Positions 1-7,581 of a DNA stretch of 64,000 nucleotides are shown in pieces. The DNA lies in the NCBI GenBank assembly GCA_934574095.1, contig CAKTMW010000001.1:6047-70046 (forward strand), read 5' to 3'. How positions within the stretch are numbered: the first letter of the stretch is position 1; the number at the start of each line of letters is the position of its first letter. Below the pieces are notes generated by a model. That model had not been told where the DNA came from. It searched no databases and saw nothing but the letters and a program-made list of their open reading frames with translations. The position numbers were made by a program, and so were the translations under genes. This DNA is from an uncultured Oscillospiraceae bacterium. GTDB taxonomy: Bacteria > Bacillota > Clostridia > Oscillospirales > Oscillospiraceae.

Positions 1-3
1 ACA

Positions 4-366
4 TTACGTATCCTCATGCGCCGCGTTCCGCAGCAGTTCCTCCGCCGGTACGCCGTACAGCCTGGCCAGCGCCAGCAGGTTGGCGGTGCTGGGGTCCGCC
101 GCGCCGGTCTCCCATTTGCTGACCGCCTGACGGCTGACGCCGATACTCTCCGCCACGAATTCCTGGGTCATGCGGCACCGCTCCCGGTGGCTTTTCAGCG
201 CCTTGGCCAGCGATTCCACCGCCTCCCGGTTCTCCTGCCGCACCTCGCCGCTGCGCAGGTACTTCCGCAGCGCCCGGATCAGCAGGATGAACAGATAGAC
301 GATGGCGACAACGATGACCGCCGTTATCAGGAACATAAGGAGAGTGCTGATGGAAGCAAATCTCAT
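4..366 (-). CDS. Membrane-anchored XRE-family regulator
   Basis: A protein of 120 residues. An N-terminal hydrophobic segment (about residues 4-30, rich in V, I, L and F) is followed by a basic stretch and then a C-terminal XRE/Cro helix-turn-helix (about residues 60-115). The recognition region reads MTQEFVAESIGVSRQAVSKW, the usual form for this family. The start at 366 is chosen because GGAGG lies 8 bases upstream; an in-frame ATG at 399 has no such site. It follows a 28-residue membrane peptide (401-487) with 34 bases between them, so the two are probably co-transcribed. XRE proteins normally carry their DNA-binding domain at the N terminus and are soluble, so a membrane-tethered form suggests sensing at the membrane. 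The target is unknown. Confidence 0.8.
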   Translation of the reverse strand: MRFASISTLLMFLITAVIVVAIVYLFILLIRALRKYLRSGEVRQENREAVESLAKALKSHRERCRMTQEFVAESIGVSRQAVSKWETGAADPSTANLLALARLYGVPAEELLRNAAHEDT

Positions 367-400
367 AATGCCATACCTCCCTTGAGGAAGTCTCTGCACA

Positions 401-487
401 TCATCTGCATAGCAGGTACACCCCCGTCACCAACAGCGCCGTCACCGCCGCGCCCAGAGCCGTCAGGCCCAGATAGATCGTCATCAT
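401..487 (-). CDS. 28-residue single-span membrane peptide
   Basis: A very short open frame starting MMTIYLGLTALG and almost wholly hydrophobic, which would form one membrane helix. The ribosome binding site AAGGAG stands about 8 bases before the first ATG, which is the main reason to believe it is translated. It sits just upstream of the membrane-anchored XRE protein on the same strand, so it may be its partner or a small membrane effector. I do not recognise a family. Confidence 0.55.
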   Translation of the reverse strand: MMTIYLGLTALGAAVTALLVTGVYLLCR

Positions 488-630
488 TGTGTTTCGCTCC
501 TTTGCGTTTGATGGCGTTATTGTACCGGAAATACTCCGTTGCCGCCACCAACTACCGCGCAACTTTGGGTTGCAGCGGAATTTTTCGCGCTTCCGAGCGC
601 TGCCTGTGGCGGAAAGGGCCCAGGAGAGCT

Positions 631-917
631 CCGTAGGGCGGGCCCCGTGTGGCCCGCCGCGTGATAAGGGCACGTCCACGTCGGCGGCATGTGGTCATGC
701 CGCCCTACGGAATTCTATCTGTGGCCGTTTCGTAGGGCGGGGTGACCACACCCCGCCCTACAATAACCGCAGAAGTAACAACGGCGGGGCACATTGGCCC
801 CGCCCTACGCACCGGCCATCGATAAACCGTCCGTAGGGGAGGGGCTCTGCCCCTCCCTTTCGATTTACGGTGGCCTTTTCATCAAACGGCGGGCGGGGCA
901 GAGCCCCGCCCCTACGG
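631..917. repeat. Cluster of GC-rich CCGTAGGG palindromic repeats
   Basis: This gene-free stretch is made of several short palindromic units sharing CGTAGGGCGGG...CCCGCCCTACG, at about 631-715, 738-762, 785-808, 830-860 and 890-917. Related units occur at 41020-41090, 43504-43690 and 54292-54418. They resemble REP-like intergenic elements and have no coding potential. Position between convergent or unrelated genes suggests selfish repeats or transcript-end structures. Confidence 0.8.
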
Positions 918-939
918 AAATTATAGAACTGCCCCTATT

Positions 940-2598
940 TTACAACTTCGTCACCATGGGGATGATCATGGGACTTCTCTTGGTGTGCTTATAGAGATAG
1001 CTGCTGACGGAGGACTTCACCGTGCGGCACACCTCGCCGTCGTCCTTGCGGCGGCGGGCGGACATACCGTCCACGGCCTTCATGGCCACCTTCCGCATCT
1101 CCTGCATCAGCTCCTCGGACTCCTTCACGTACACAAAGCCGCGGGTGACGATCTCCGGGTCGCACAGCAGCTGGTGGTCGTGGCTGGACATGGGCAGTAC
1201 CACCACCACCATGCCGTCCTCGGCCAGGATTTTCCGGTCGTTCAGCACCACCGCGCCCACTTCGCCTACGCCGCCGCCGTCCACGAATACCTCGCCGGCG
1301 GGAACGGTGGTCTCACACTTCATGTGCTTGGTGGTCAGTTCGATGACGCTGCCGTTGTCGGCCACGCAGATGTTGTTGGGGTGCATCCCCATGCTCTCCG
1401 CCACCCGCTTGTGGATCTGCAGCATCCGCTGCTCGCCGTGGAGGGGGATAAAGAACTTGGGCCTGGTCAGGGCGTGGATGATCTTCAGCTCCTCCTGGCA
1501 GGCGTGGCCGGACACATGCAGCATGTCCGCCTTGTCATACACCACGTCCGCGCCCTTGCGGAACAGCTCGTTGATGACCCGGCCCACCGTCACCTCGTTG
1601 CCGGGAATGGCGCTGGCGGAGATGATCACCTTGTCGCCGGGGCCGATATCCACCTGCTTGTGGGTGGAAAAGGCCATACGGTACAGGGCGCTCATCTCCT
1701 CGCCCTGCGAGCCGGTGGTGACGATGACCTGCTTGTCCAGCGGCAGGCCCTTGATCTTGTGGATGTCCATCAGCGTGTTCTTGGGCACCTTCATATAGCC
1801 CAGCTCCGTGGACACCTTCATGATATTCTCCATGCTGCGGCCGGTAACGGCCACCTTCCGTCCGCAGGCGGCGGCGGCGTCCAGCACCTGCTGGATGCGG
1901 TGCACGTTGCTGGCAAAGGTGGTGACGATGATGCGCTTGTCGCAGCCGGTGAACTGGCGGGCAAAGGTCTTGCCCACCGCTTTTTCGCTCATGGTATAGC
2001 CGGGGCGCTCCACGTTGGTGGAGTCCGCCAGCAGTGCCAGCACGCCCTCCCGGCCCAGCTGGCCGAACCGGGCCAGATCGATGACCTCTCCGTCGATAGG
2101 CGTGGAGTCGATCTTGAAGTCGCCGGTGTGTACCACCGTGCCCATCCGGGTATGGATGGCAAAGGCCACCGAGTCGGCGATGGAGTGGTTCACGTGGATG
2201 AATTCCACCTGAAACTTGCCCGCCCGGATGGTCTCGCCTGCCTCCACGGTGATGAGCTTGGTGGATTGCAGCAGGCCGTGCTCCTGCAATTTCAGCTTGA
2301 TCAGCCCCGCCGTCAGCCGGGTGCAGTAGATGGGCATATTGATCTGCTTCAGCACGTAGGGGATGGCGCCGATGTGATCCTCGTGTCCGTGGGTGATGAA
2401 CAGGCCCCGGAGCCGGTTGTGGTTCTTCACCAGATAGGTCACGTCGGGGATCACGCAGTCGATGCCGTACATATCATCGCCGGGGAACGCCATGCCGCAG
2501 TCCACCACGATGATCTCGCCGCCATACTCATAGGCGGTCATGTTCTTGCCGATCTCGTTGAGACCGCCAAGGGGGATGATCTTGAATTTTTCAGCCAT
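940..2598 (-). CDS. rnj: Ribonuclease J
   Basis: A protein of 552 residues, the usual length for RNase J. It is a metallo-beta-lactamase/beta-CASP nuclease that degrades and matures RNA with endonuclease and 5'-exonuclease activity in the cytoplasm. The zinc-binding motif HGHEDH is at residues 70-75, the opening (KIIPLGGLNEIGKNM) is typical, and the beta-CASP region contains the NVHR and SGHA motifs. Its start is supported by AGGAG upstream (reverse strand, near 2607). A leader of about 300 bases precedes it (see the promoter at 2898-2935). Many Firmicutes have two RNase J genes; I cannot tell which paralogue this is. Confidence 0.95.
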   Translation of the reverse strand: MAEKFKIIPLGGLNEIGKNMTAYEYGGEIIVVDCGMAFPGDDMYGIDCVIPDVTYLVKNHNRLRGLFITHGHEDHIGAIPYVLKQINMPIYCTRLTAGLIKLKLQEHGLLQSTKLITVEAGETIRAGKFQVEFIHVNHSIADSVAFAIHTRMGTVVHTGDFKIDSTPIDGEVIDLARFGQLGREGVLALLADSTNVERPGYTMSEKAVGKTFARQFTGCDKRIIVTTFASNVHRIQQVLDAAAACGRKVAVTGRSMENIMKVSTELGYMKVPKNTLMDIHKIKGLPLDKQVIVTTGSQGEEMSALYRMAFSTHKQVDIGPGDKVIISASAIPGNEVTVGRVINELFRKGADVVYDKADMLHVSGHACQEELKIIHALTRPKFFIPLHGEQRMLQIHKRVAESMGMHPNNICVADNGSVIELTTKHMKCETTVPAGEVFVDGGGVGEVGAVVLNDRKILAEDGMVVVVLPMSSHDHQLLCDPEIVTRGFVYVKESEELMQEMRKVAMKAVDGMSARRRKDDGEVCRTVKSSVSSYLYKHTKRSPMIIPMVTKL

Positions 2599-2897
2599 AA
2601 TAACTCCTTTGATACGTGTCGTAATTGGTACATTACACGGCTTTATGGGGGCAAAAATGGTACATAAAAGGGCATAATAACCCCCCTAAAAAACGTACCC
2701 GGAAAAGCGCGCAGCAAAACAAAGGCGGCCCGATGTCCCGCCGGCCCTGCATCGCCGGGAGAGCATCGGAGCGTTCGCCCCGGATGACCGTGTGTTGAAT
2801 TGTGCTATATCGGCCCGCCGCACCGGCGGGCTTTATATCACCGCAGAGCGACGCCGCCCTGCGAAACAACCAAAAAACAGCAGAAATTTTCTGCATT

Positions 2898-2935
2898 GTG
2901 TACAAATTATAGCACACTTTTCCCCATTTGTACAC
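2898..2935 (-). promoter_or_regulatory. Promoter-like site within a 10-bp inverted repeat, upstream of rnj
   Basis: On the minus strand TGTACA (2929-2934) and TATAAT (2906-2911) are 17 bases apart. The pair is enclosed by perfect 10-base arms GTGTACAAAT/ATTTGTACAC (2898-2907 and 2926-2935), so an operator may overlap the promoter. It would give rnj a leader of about 300 bases (2599-2900). That leader contains a GC-rich hairpin (about 2811-2836) and no convincing gene. Confidence 0.5.
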
Positions 2936-3026
2936 CCCCAACTTTTCGCCGCCTTCCGCCACGCTTCGCCGTCAGCGGCCAAATAGGCGGAAAAACTTCC
3001 CTTTCCCAAATTTTTTCAAAAAAGTA

Positions 3027-3055
3027 TTGACAAAATCAGATGGTAATGATATAGT
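3027..3055 (+). promoter_or_regulatory. Promoter of the tRNA-Met/Glu/Val operon
   Basis: TTGACA (3027-3032) and TATAGT (3050-3055) are separated by 17 bases, 25 bases upstream of the first tRNA. The surrounding sequence is AT-rich, as expected for a strong stable-RNA promoter. Confidence 0.8.
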
Positions 3056-3079
3056 AGTTTGTGCCTGTCGAGAGCACAT

Positions 3080-3156
3080 GGCGGCGTAGCTCAGTTGGCT
3101 AGAGCATGCGGTTCATACCCGCAGTGTCACCGGTTCGAATCCAGTCGCCGCTACCA
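3080..3156 (+). tRNA. tRNA-Met (CAT anticodon)
   Basis: A full cloverleaf: acceptor arms GGCGGCG/CGCCGCT, a D arm, an anticodon stem TGCGG/CCGCA with loop TTCATAC, a GGTTCGAATCC T arm, and an encoded CCA end. The anticodon stem lacks the three G-C pairs of initiators, so this is an elongator Met tRNA, or a tRNA-Ile read with lysidine. Confidence 0.92.
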
Positions 3157-3204
3157 TCGCGGGAGAGATGGAAACATCTCTCCCGCACCCTTCGACAGGG
3201 TTAT

Positions 3205-3279
3205 GGCCCGTTGGTCAAGTGGTTAAGACACGGCCCTTTCACGGCTGTAACATGGGTTCGAGTCCCGTACGGGTCACCA
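3205..3279 (+). tRNA. tRNA-Glu (TTC anticodon)
   Basis: Acceptor arms GGCCCGT/ACGGGTC, anticodon loop CTTTCAC, T arm GGGTTCGAGTCCC and an encoded CCA. It is second in the three-gene tRNA operon. Confidence 0.94.
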
Positions 3280-3310
3280 CTTCGGCAATCCGTCTCGGGC
3301 TGCCGAATAT

Positions 3311-3387
3311 GGAGGCTTAGCTCAGCTGGTTAGAGCGCCTGCTTCACACGCAGGAGGTCACTGGTTCGAGTCCAGCAGTCTCCACCA
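3311..3387 (+). tRNA. tRNA-Val (CAC anticodon)
   Basis: Acceptor arms GGAGGCT/AGTCTCC, anticodon loop TTCACAC, T arm TGGTTCGAGTCCA and an encoded CCA. A tyrosine integrase gene points at its 3' end, so this tRNA is the likely attachment site of the element that follows. Confidence 0.94.
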
Positions 3388-3391
3388 CGAG

Positions 3392-3426
3392 AAAACCTTG
3401 GAATCACAATGGTTCCGAGGTTTTTC
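3392..3426 (+). terminator. Terminator of the tRNA operon
   Basis: Hairpin arms AACCTTGGAA/TTCCGAGGTT (one G-T pair) followed by a run of five T. It lies directly after tRNA-Val. Confidence 0.75.
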
Positions 3427-3502
3427 TTTGCCTTTTTCTGGAAGAAAAGAGCCTCTCTGCTTGCGGTATTTTGGGGTATTTTCGGGCAATTTCGGGGCTT
3501 CT

Positions 3503-3591
3503 TGTTGCAAAAGTGTTGCAAATTTTTTCGGTCCTCTATCCGTTGTGCCACAAGGGTTTGCGGCTTTTTAGGCAGAGTCGTTTGTTGCAAA
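3503..3591. repeat. Three TGTTGCAAA repeats beside the integrase gene
   Basis: TGTTGCAAA occurs at 3503-3511, 3514-3522 and 3583-3591, between tRNA-Val and the integrase stop codon. Short direct repeats at this place are what integrase arm-binding sites look like; this role is inferred. Confidence 0.45.
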
Positions 3592-3595
3592 CTTT

Positions 3596-4666
3596 TTAGA
3601 AAGCTTCCTTGCAGAATGCCCGCCGGACCTTCTCCGCAGTTTGCTGCTCCCGATTTTTACGATCATAGTGAGTATAAACACTCAGCGTCATGTCCATCGT
3701 GCTGTGTCCAGCCAAATACTGGATCTCCTTTACGTCCAATCCAGCTTCAAAAAGACGGGTGATGTACGTGTGGCGGAGAATATGGGCAGTTATATGGGTT
3801 TCCGGCAGCTCACGCTCAATTAGCTTCCACATACTACGGAAGGAGGACAGCGTCATCACTTTTTTGTTTTTCAGGGACAAAACAAATTTTGAGGAACTGC
3901 GGTCTCTTTGCTTGCGTAACCATGCTTCGACCTCATTTGACATAGGAATATCCCGTCTGCCAGCTTTGGTTTTCATAAGTTCACTGACGGTTGTTTCGTA
4001 GCGGCCCAATACGGCGTTATGGCGAACGCAGATCATTCTTCTCTCGAAATCAATATCGCTCCATTGCAGACCGACGATCTCACCTCGACGCATTCCGGTT
4101 TGGAGTGCAATCAGGAGAAATGTATAGGCCCGCTCATTTTTGACCCGCTGGAGGAGCAAGTCACTTTCCTGCGGAGTCAATGCGTCTTTTTCGGCGATCC
4201 TTTTTCCACTTGGCTTCAGCATACTGCTGACTGGAGATTTTGCAACCAAGCCATTTTCCTGCGCCGCCTTAAAAATGCTTCTCAGCGCAATCAGCACCTT
4301 TGACTGGAGAGAATTGCTCTTGTCAGAAAGGGCTGCCATGATGGATTGAATCTGCATGGGAGAGATATCCCGCAGACGATAGCCACCGATATACGGAAGT
4401 ATGTGCTGGTTCATAACATACTTGATGGCATTTTGGCTGTTTTCCCGGAGGTACGGCTTTTTATAGATGTCATACCACATCTGGGCAAAATGTCCGAAGG
4501 TCTCCTCGCTGCAAATATCCACTCCGGCATTGACCATGATCTGCGCCTTTAACACCTTTTCTTCCAGTTCCTTCTGGTCTTTCCCGCGGATGTATTTTCG
4601 CGTTCCATCTGGAAGTTGAATTGCTTTTGTCAGGTAAGTATATTTTTTCTTTGCTTTTGTTGCCAT
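3596..4666 (-). CDS. int: Tyrosine recombinase (integrase)
   Basis: A protein of 356 residues that cuts and rejoins DNA at attachment sites. It has a basic N-terminal DNA-binding region (KAKKKYTYL...), a SAM-like core-binding domain, and a C-terminal catalytic domain. The catalytic signature is visible: Arg in TGMRRGEIVGLQ, His-x-x-Arg in HILRHTY, His in LAGHS and the nucleophilic Tyr in SVYTHY. The start at 4666 has GAAAGGAG upstream; the open frame extends 23 codons further without a site. It is related to the integrases of phages and Tn916-like elements. No excisionase gene is seen beside it. Confidence 0.93.
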   Translation of the reverse strand: MATKAKKKYTYLTKAIQLPDGTRKYIRGKDQKELEEKVLKAQIMVNAGVDICSEETFGHFAQMWYDIYKKPYLRENSQNAIKYVMNQHILPYIGGYRLRDISPMQIQSIMAALSDKSNSLQSKVLIALRSIFKAAQENGLVAKSPVSSMLKPSGKRIAEKDALTPQESDLLLQRVKNERAYTFLLIALQTGMRRGEIVGLQWSDIDFERRMICVRHNAVLGRYETTVSELMKTKAGRRDIPMSNEVEAWLRKQRDRSSSKFVLSLKNKKVMTLSSFRSMWKLIERELPETHITAHILRHTYITRLFEAGLDVKEIQYLAGHSTMDMTLSVYTHYDRKNREQQTAEKVRRAFCKEAF

Positions 4667-4708
4667 GTGGCGTTCTCCTTTCAATAACGCCTTGTGATAC
4701 ATAACCGC

Positions 4709-4737
4709 ATTATATCGCTGAACACGGTGTAACACAA
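4709..4737 (-). promoter_or_regulatory. Promoter of the integrase gene
   Basis: On the minus strand TTGTGT (4732-4737) and TATAAT (4709-4714) are 17 bases apart, about 45 bases before the integrase start. Confidence 0.55.
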
Positions 4738-4854
4738 GAAATTATTTTAAATGCGTATGGCAAAAAACAAGGGGTCATGCTTAGCGATGCCGTATATTAC
4801 TGAATCTTCCAACACCTTTCCGGCTTGCTGGCAGGGGGGTATGCCTTTATTTGT

Positions 4855-5515
4855 TCATGCGGCGGCACGGTATCTGACGGGCAGTACCAGTGCCACATCA
4901 TCTGTACCCTCTGCGGTGATGGTGACAGGCGAAACAGGGCTGAGCACATGGAGGCACACCTTCTCATGACCAGAAAACTGCTGTAAGGCGTCCCACATAT
5001 AGGAGAGGTTAAAGGCAAACGCGACCTCGCTGCGGACGGGCAGCTCGATTGCCGCCCGATACCGCGCGGATGGTGTTTGCAGCGACAGACACCCTTTTTC
5101 AAAATAGACCACAGGTGTGGTTTTCGCAGGGAAAGCACATTCCTTCAGATAGGTCAGCCTTTGCAGAAATTCTTTGCGGTCAACCACATAGCTCTCCCGT
5201 TCGCTGTGGGGAATGACGACCTCCGGCGTCAGCGTGTCGCAGGTTTCCAAGCGGCGGACATAGGCGCAAAGCCCATCTGCCGCGAAACGGACATACCGGG
5301 TGCCCACCTGAACGGACACATTTTGATCGCCAAAGGCTTTCAAGATCCACATGGTGTCCGCGGGAACAACGAAGGTCTTATCCACGGTCATGGCATCGTT
5401 TGCACAGACGGCCAGACGCTGGCCATCCACACAGTAGAGCTGCTGCCGGTAGAAGCGTACACCGCTCATCACGGGACGGCTGTCACTCCGCCGCTGGGCT
5501 GCATATCCATTCATA
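4855..5515 (-). pseudogene. DNA polymerase III sliding clamp (beta subunit), 5'-truncated
   Basis: About 220 codons match the second half of DnaN. The stretch SDSRPVMSGVRF...DGQRLAVC corresponds to the start of domain II of the clamp, and the end (VALVLPVRY) matches the usual C terminus. A full clamp is about 370 residues, so roughly the first 140 are missing. The reading frame runs on past 5515 only as antisense of livF and includes no plausible start. Sequence divergence and location beside an integrase suggest an element-encoded clamp, not the housekeeping copy, but this is inference. Confidence 0.75.
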
Positions 5516-6130
5516 TCCCTGATTGACGCCAACGGCGCGGGCAAGACCACCACGCTGCACACCATCTCCGGCCTGCTGCAGGCCGCCTCCGGCTCCATCA
5601 CGCTGGACGGCACGGACCTTCAGTCCGTACCCGCCAACTCCATCATCCGGATGGGGCTGGCCCATCTGCCGGAGGGCCGTCATGTGTTCGCCCAGATGAC
5701 CGTGGAGGAAAACCTGAAAATGGACGCCTATTCCATTTCGGATGCCAAGCGTGTGGCGGAGAACATGGAGCGGGTCTACGGCCATTTCCCCCGGCTGAAG
5801 GAGCGCCGCCGCCAGCTGGCGGGCACGCTCTCCGGCGGTGAACAGCAGATGCTGGCCACGGGCCGGGCGCTGATGACCAACCCCCGTATCGTGCTGATGG
5901 ACGAGCCCTCCATGGGTCTGAGCCCCCTGCTGGTGAAGGAAATCTTCGCCATCATTGAGGAGCTGCATAAAAGCGGCATCACCATTCTGCTGGTGGAGCA
6001 GAACGCCAAGATGACGCTGGTCGTCAGCGACCGGGCCTATGTGCTGGAGACCGGCACCATCTCCATGGAAGGCGCGGCGTCGGAGCTGGCGGAGGACGAC
6101 CGGGTCCGCAAAGCCTATCTGGGCGCGTAA
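5516..6130 (+). pseudogene. livF: Branched-chain amino acid ABC transporter ATPase LivF, 5'-truncated
   Basis: About 204 codons of LivF remain. The fragment begins just before the Walker A motif (ANGAGKTTTL) and includes the signature LSGGEQQM, Walker B (IVLMDEP) and the LivF-typical HLPEGRHVF. The first 30 or so residues are gone, as are livG, livM, livH and the binding protein normally upstream. There is no start codon or ribosome site at the junction; the first ATG (5651) lies beyond the Walker A site, so no active ATPase can be made. The break coincides with the truncated dnaN on the other strand. Confidence 0.8.
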
Positions 6131-6143
6131 GGGAAGAACATAT

Positions 6144-6770
6144 ATGGATCATTTTGTCATTACGGTTGCGCGGGAGACCGGCAGCGGCGGCCACGACATT
6201 ACCCGCAAGCTGTCCCAGCAGCTGAATATCCCCTATTATGACCGTGACCTGCTGCGCAAGGCCTCGGAGGTCAGCGGCATCCACGAGCGCCTTTTCGGCG
6301 TAGCGGACGAGCGCATCGGCTGGAAGGAGATGCTCTCCGCCGCGGAGAAGGTCTATACCGGCGAGATCCTACCGCCGGACAGCAACGATTTTATCTCCAC
6401 CCGGAACCTGTTCAGCTTTCAGGCGAAGATCATCAAGGAGCTGGCCACCACGGAAGACTGCATTATTCTGGGCCGGTGCGCCAACTATCTTCTGATGGAT
6501 CAGCCCAATGTCAAGCTGCTGCGGCTGTTTGTCCACGCGCCGCTGGAGGCACGTCTGGCCCGTGTGGCGTCCTATTCCCTGGCCTGGAGCGGCCGCAAGG
6601 TGGCAAAGTATGTCCGCACCGAGGATAAGCGCCGCGCCGCCTATTACCGCTACTATACCGGCGAGGAATGGCGGGACGCCGCAGGGTACGACTTGTCGCT
6701 GGATTCTGAGCAGCTGGGTGAGGACGGCTGCGTAGAACTTATTCAAAAGATCATGCCGCTGTTTACCTGA
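6144..6770 (+). CDS. Cytidylate-kinase-like family protein
   Basis: A protein of 208 residues of the AAA/cytidylate-kinase-like family. These are P-loop proteins common in Clostridia whose substrate is not established. The N terminus (ITVARETGSGGHDI) holds a P-loop-like stretch, followed by IPYYDRDLL and IILGRCANYLL, all typical. The start at 6144 follows GGGAAG and lies 13 bases after the livF stop, so it was probably part of the liv transcript before the upstream truncation. A strong terminator follows (6857-6894). Confidence 0.8.
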   Translation: MDHFVITVARETGSGGHDITRKLSQQLNIPYYDRDLLRKASEVSGIHERLFGVADERIGWKEMLSAAEKVYTGEILPPDSNDFISTRNLFSFQAKIIKELATTEDCIILGRCANYLLMDQPNVKLLRLFVHAPLEARLARVASYSLAWSGRKVAKYVRTEDKRRAAYYRYYTGEEWRDAAGYDLSLDSEQLGEDGCVELIQKIMPLFT

Positions 6771-6856
6771 TTGGGAGACCGGCTTCGCTTCTTTGCCGAT
6801 TACCGTCTTACAGCGGCCGAAACGGATTGCATTTCTGAAAAAGCAGCTTACGGAAC

Positions 6857-6894
6857 AAAAAAGATGTCCGCCTATGTTGGCGGACATCTTTTTT
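6857..6894. terminator. Terminator between the kinase-like gene and the Rrf2 gene
   Basis: Perfect arms AAAAAAGATGTCCGCC/GGCGGACATCTTTTTT around the loop TATGTT. The symmetrical A and T tracts let it work for both convergent genes. Confidence 0.9.
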
Positions 6895-6909
6895 CGCGCG
6901 AAGTACAGA

Positions 6910-7341
6910 TCATATCACATAGTCATACCCGTCAGGGTCATTGTGCATCATATCCGCAAGGGTGATATTCTCAAAGTATTCCGTAATGAGTTTATCCAGT
7001 CCCTTCCACATGGGAAGTGTGCGGCATTCAGCGGAGCGGGGACAAACGTCAGCGCCGGGATCAAGGCAGGAAACAGGCGTCATAGAATCTTCTGTGATGC
7101 GCAGAATGCTTTCCACAGTGTACTGCTCAGGCGCTTTTGCCAACTGATATCCGCCGCCTTTCCCCCTTACGCCGGTCAGCAGCTTTGCCTTTACCAGCAG
7201 CTTAATGATGTTCTCTAAGTATTTTTCAGATATCTCCTGCCGCTGCGCAATGACCTTCAGGGGAATAAAACCGTCCGACTGATGCTCGGCCAGGTCGACC
7301 ATGACCCGCAGCGCATAGCGTCCCTTGGTGGAAACCAGCAT
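6910..7341 (-). CDS. Rrf2-family transcriptional regulator (IscR/CymR-like)
   Basis: A protein of 143 residues with the Rrf2 winged helix (MLVSTKGRYALRVMVDLA..., recognition region EISEKYLENIIKLL, wing GKGGGYQL). Three cysteines (CLDPGADVC...C) sit where IscR binds a 2Fe-2S cluster, although spacing differs from E. coli IscR. CymR, the Firmicutes cysteine repressor, belongs to the same family. The start at 7341 has GGAGGG upstream. It is divergent from cysK, with an inverted repeat at the cysK promoter as its likely operator. It probably senses cysteine supply or Fe-S status. Confidence 0.88.
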   Translation of the reverse strand: MLVSTKGRYALRVMVDLAEHQSDGFIPLKVIAQRQEISEKYLENIIKLLVKAKLLTGVRGKGGGYQLAKAPEQYTVESILRITEDSMTPVSCLDPGADVCPRSAECRTLPMWKGLDKLITEYFENITLADMMHNDPDGYDYVI

Positions 7342-7421
7342 ACGATCCCTCCTATTCCGGTATAAACCCATTATACAACATGGTTAGTAGGAAAATCAAT
7401 GTAAAATTTTGCGGAAAGTCC

Positions 7422-7450
7422 TTGACAAACGGACGCGGCGGCGCTATAAT
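7422..7450 (+). promoter_or_regulatory. cysK promoter
   Basis: TTGACA (7422-7427) and TATAAT (7445-7450) with 17 bases between them, both perfect matches to consensus. Confidence 0.88.
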
Positions 7451-7453
7451 CAC

Positions 7454-7476
7454 ACTAACCTACAATAAAGGTTGGT
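7454..7476 (+). promoter_or_regulatory. Putative Rrf2 operator at the cysK transcription start
   Basis: Imperfect inverted repeat ACTAACCT...AGGTTGGT (7 of 8 positions paired) immediately after the -10 box, where a bound repressor would block transcription. A related half-site GGTTAGTAGG lies at 7382-7391 near the Rrf2 gene. Binding by the neighbouring Rrf2 protein is inferred from position. Confidence 0.55.
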
Positions 7477-7482
7477 ATTAAC

Positions 7483-7527
7483 ATGAAATACGACCTGCAC
7501 CTCCGATGTTGCCGCGGTGACATATAA
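7483..7527 (+). CDS. Leader peptide with consecutive cysteine codons, upstream of cysK
   Basis: A 14-codon frame reads MKYDLHLRCCRGDI and ends at TAA, lying between the cysK promoter and gene. Two Cys codons in a row (TGT TGC, 7507-7512) in such a short peptide, placed before a cysteine synthase gene, suggest ribosome stalling when Cys-tRNA is scarce. Seven bases covering these codons (GATGTTG, 7505-7511) can pair with CAACATC (7555-7561), just before the cysK ribosome binding site at 7567-7572. No terminator hairpin is seen, so control would act on translation. The peptide's own ribosome site is weak (GGTTGG). Confidence 0.5.
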   Translation: MKYDLHLRCCRGDI

Positions 7528-7581
7528 CACAGGAAACACAAACACGAACCACCACAACATCATTTTAGGAGGAATATCATT

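Larger units (their letters stand above)
3388..5515. mobile_element. Remnant of a tRNA-Val-associated integrated element
   Basis: The stretch between tRNA-Val and a broken livF holds a tyrosine integrase gene and a truncated sliding clamp gene, and is visibly richer in A and T than its flanks. The integrase adjoins the tRNA 3' end, the usual arrangement for integrative elements. No second copy of the tRNA 3' end is seen at the far side. That side instead ends inside two broken genes, so the right end of the element and part of the host liv operon were probably lost in one deletion. A joining error in assembly is the alternative. Confidence 0.65.

Noticed and set aside
985..2667. A 560-residue frame opposite RNase J
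   Set aside because: It is the antisense shadow of a clear gene, rich in His, Gly and Ala as such shadows are in high-GC DNA.
2633..2962. A 109-residue frame upstream of rnj
   Set aside because: It crosses the predicted rnj promoter, has no ribosome site and no recognisable domain.
3330..3590. An 86-residue frame antisense to tRNA-Val ending CWTRTSDLLRVKQAL
   Set aside because: This peptide is a well-known false translation of tRNA genes; it lacks a ribosome site.
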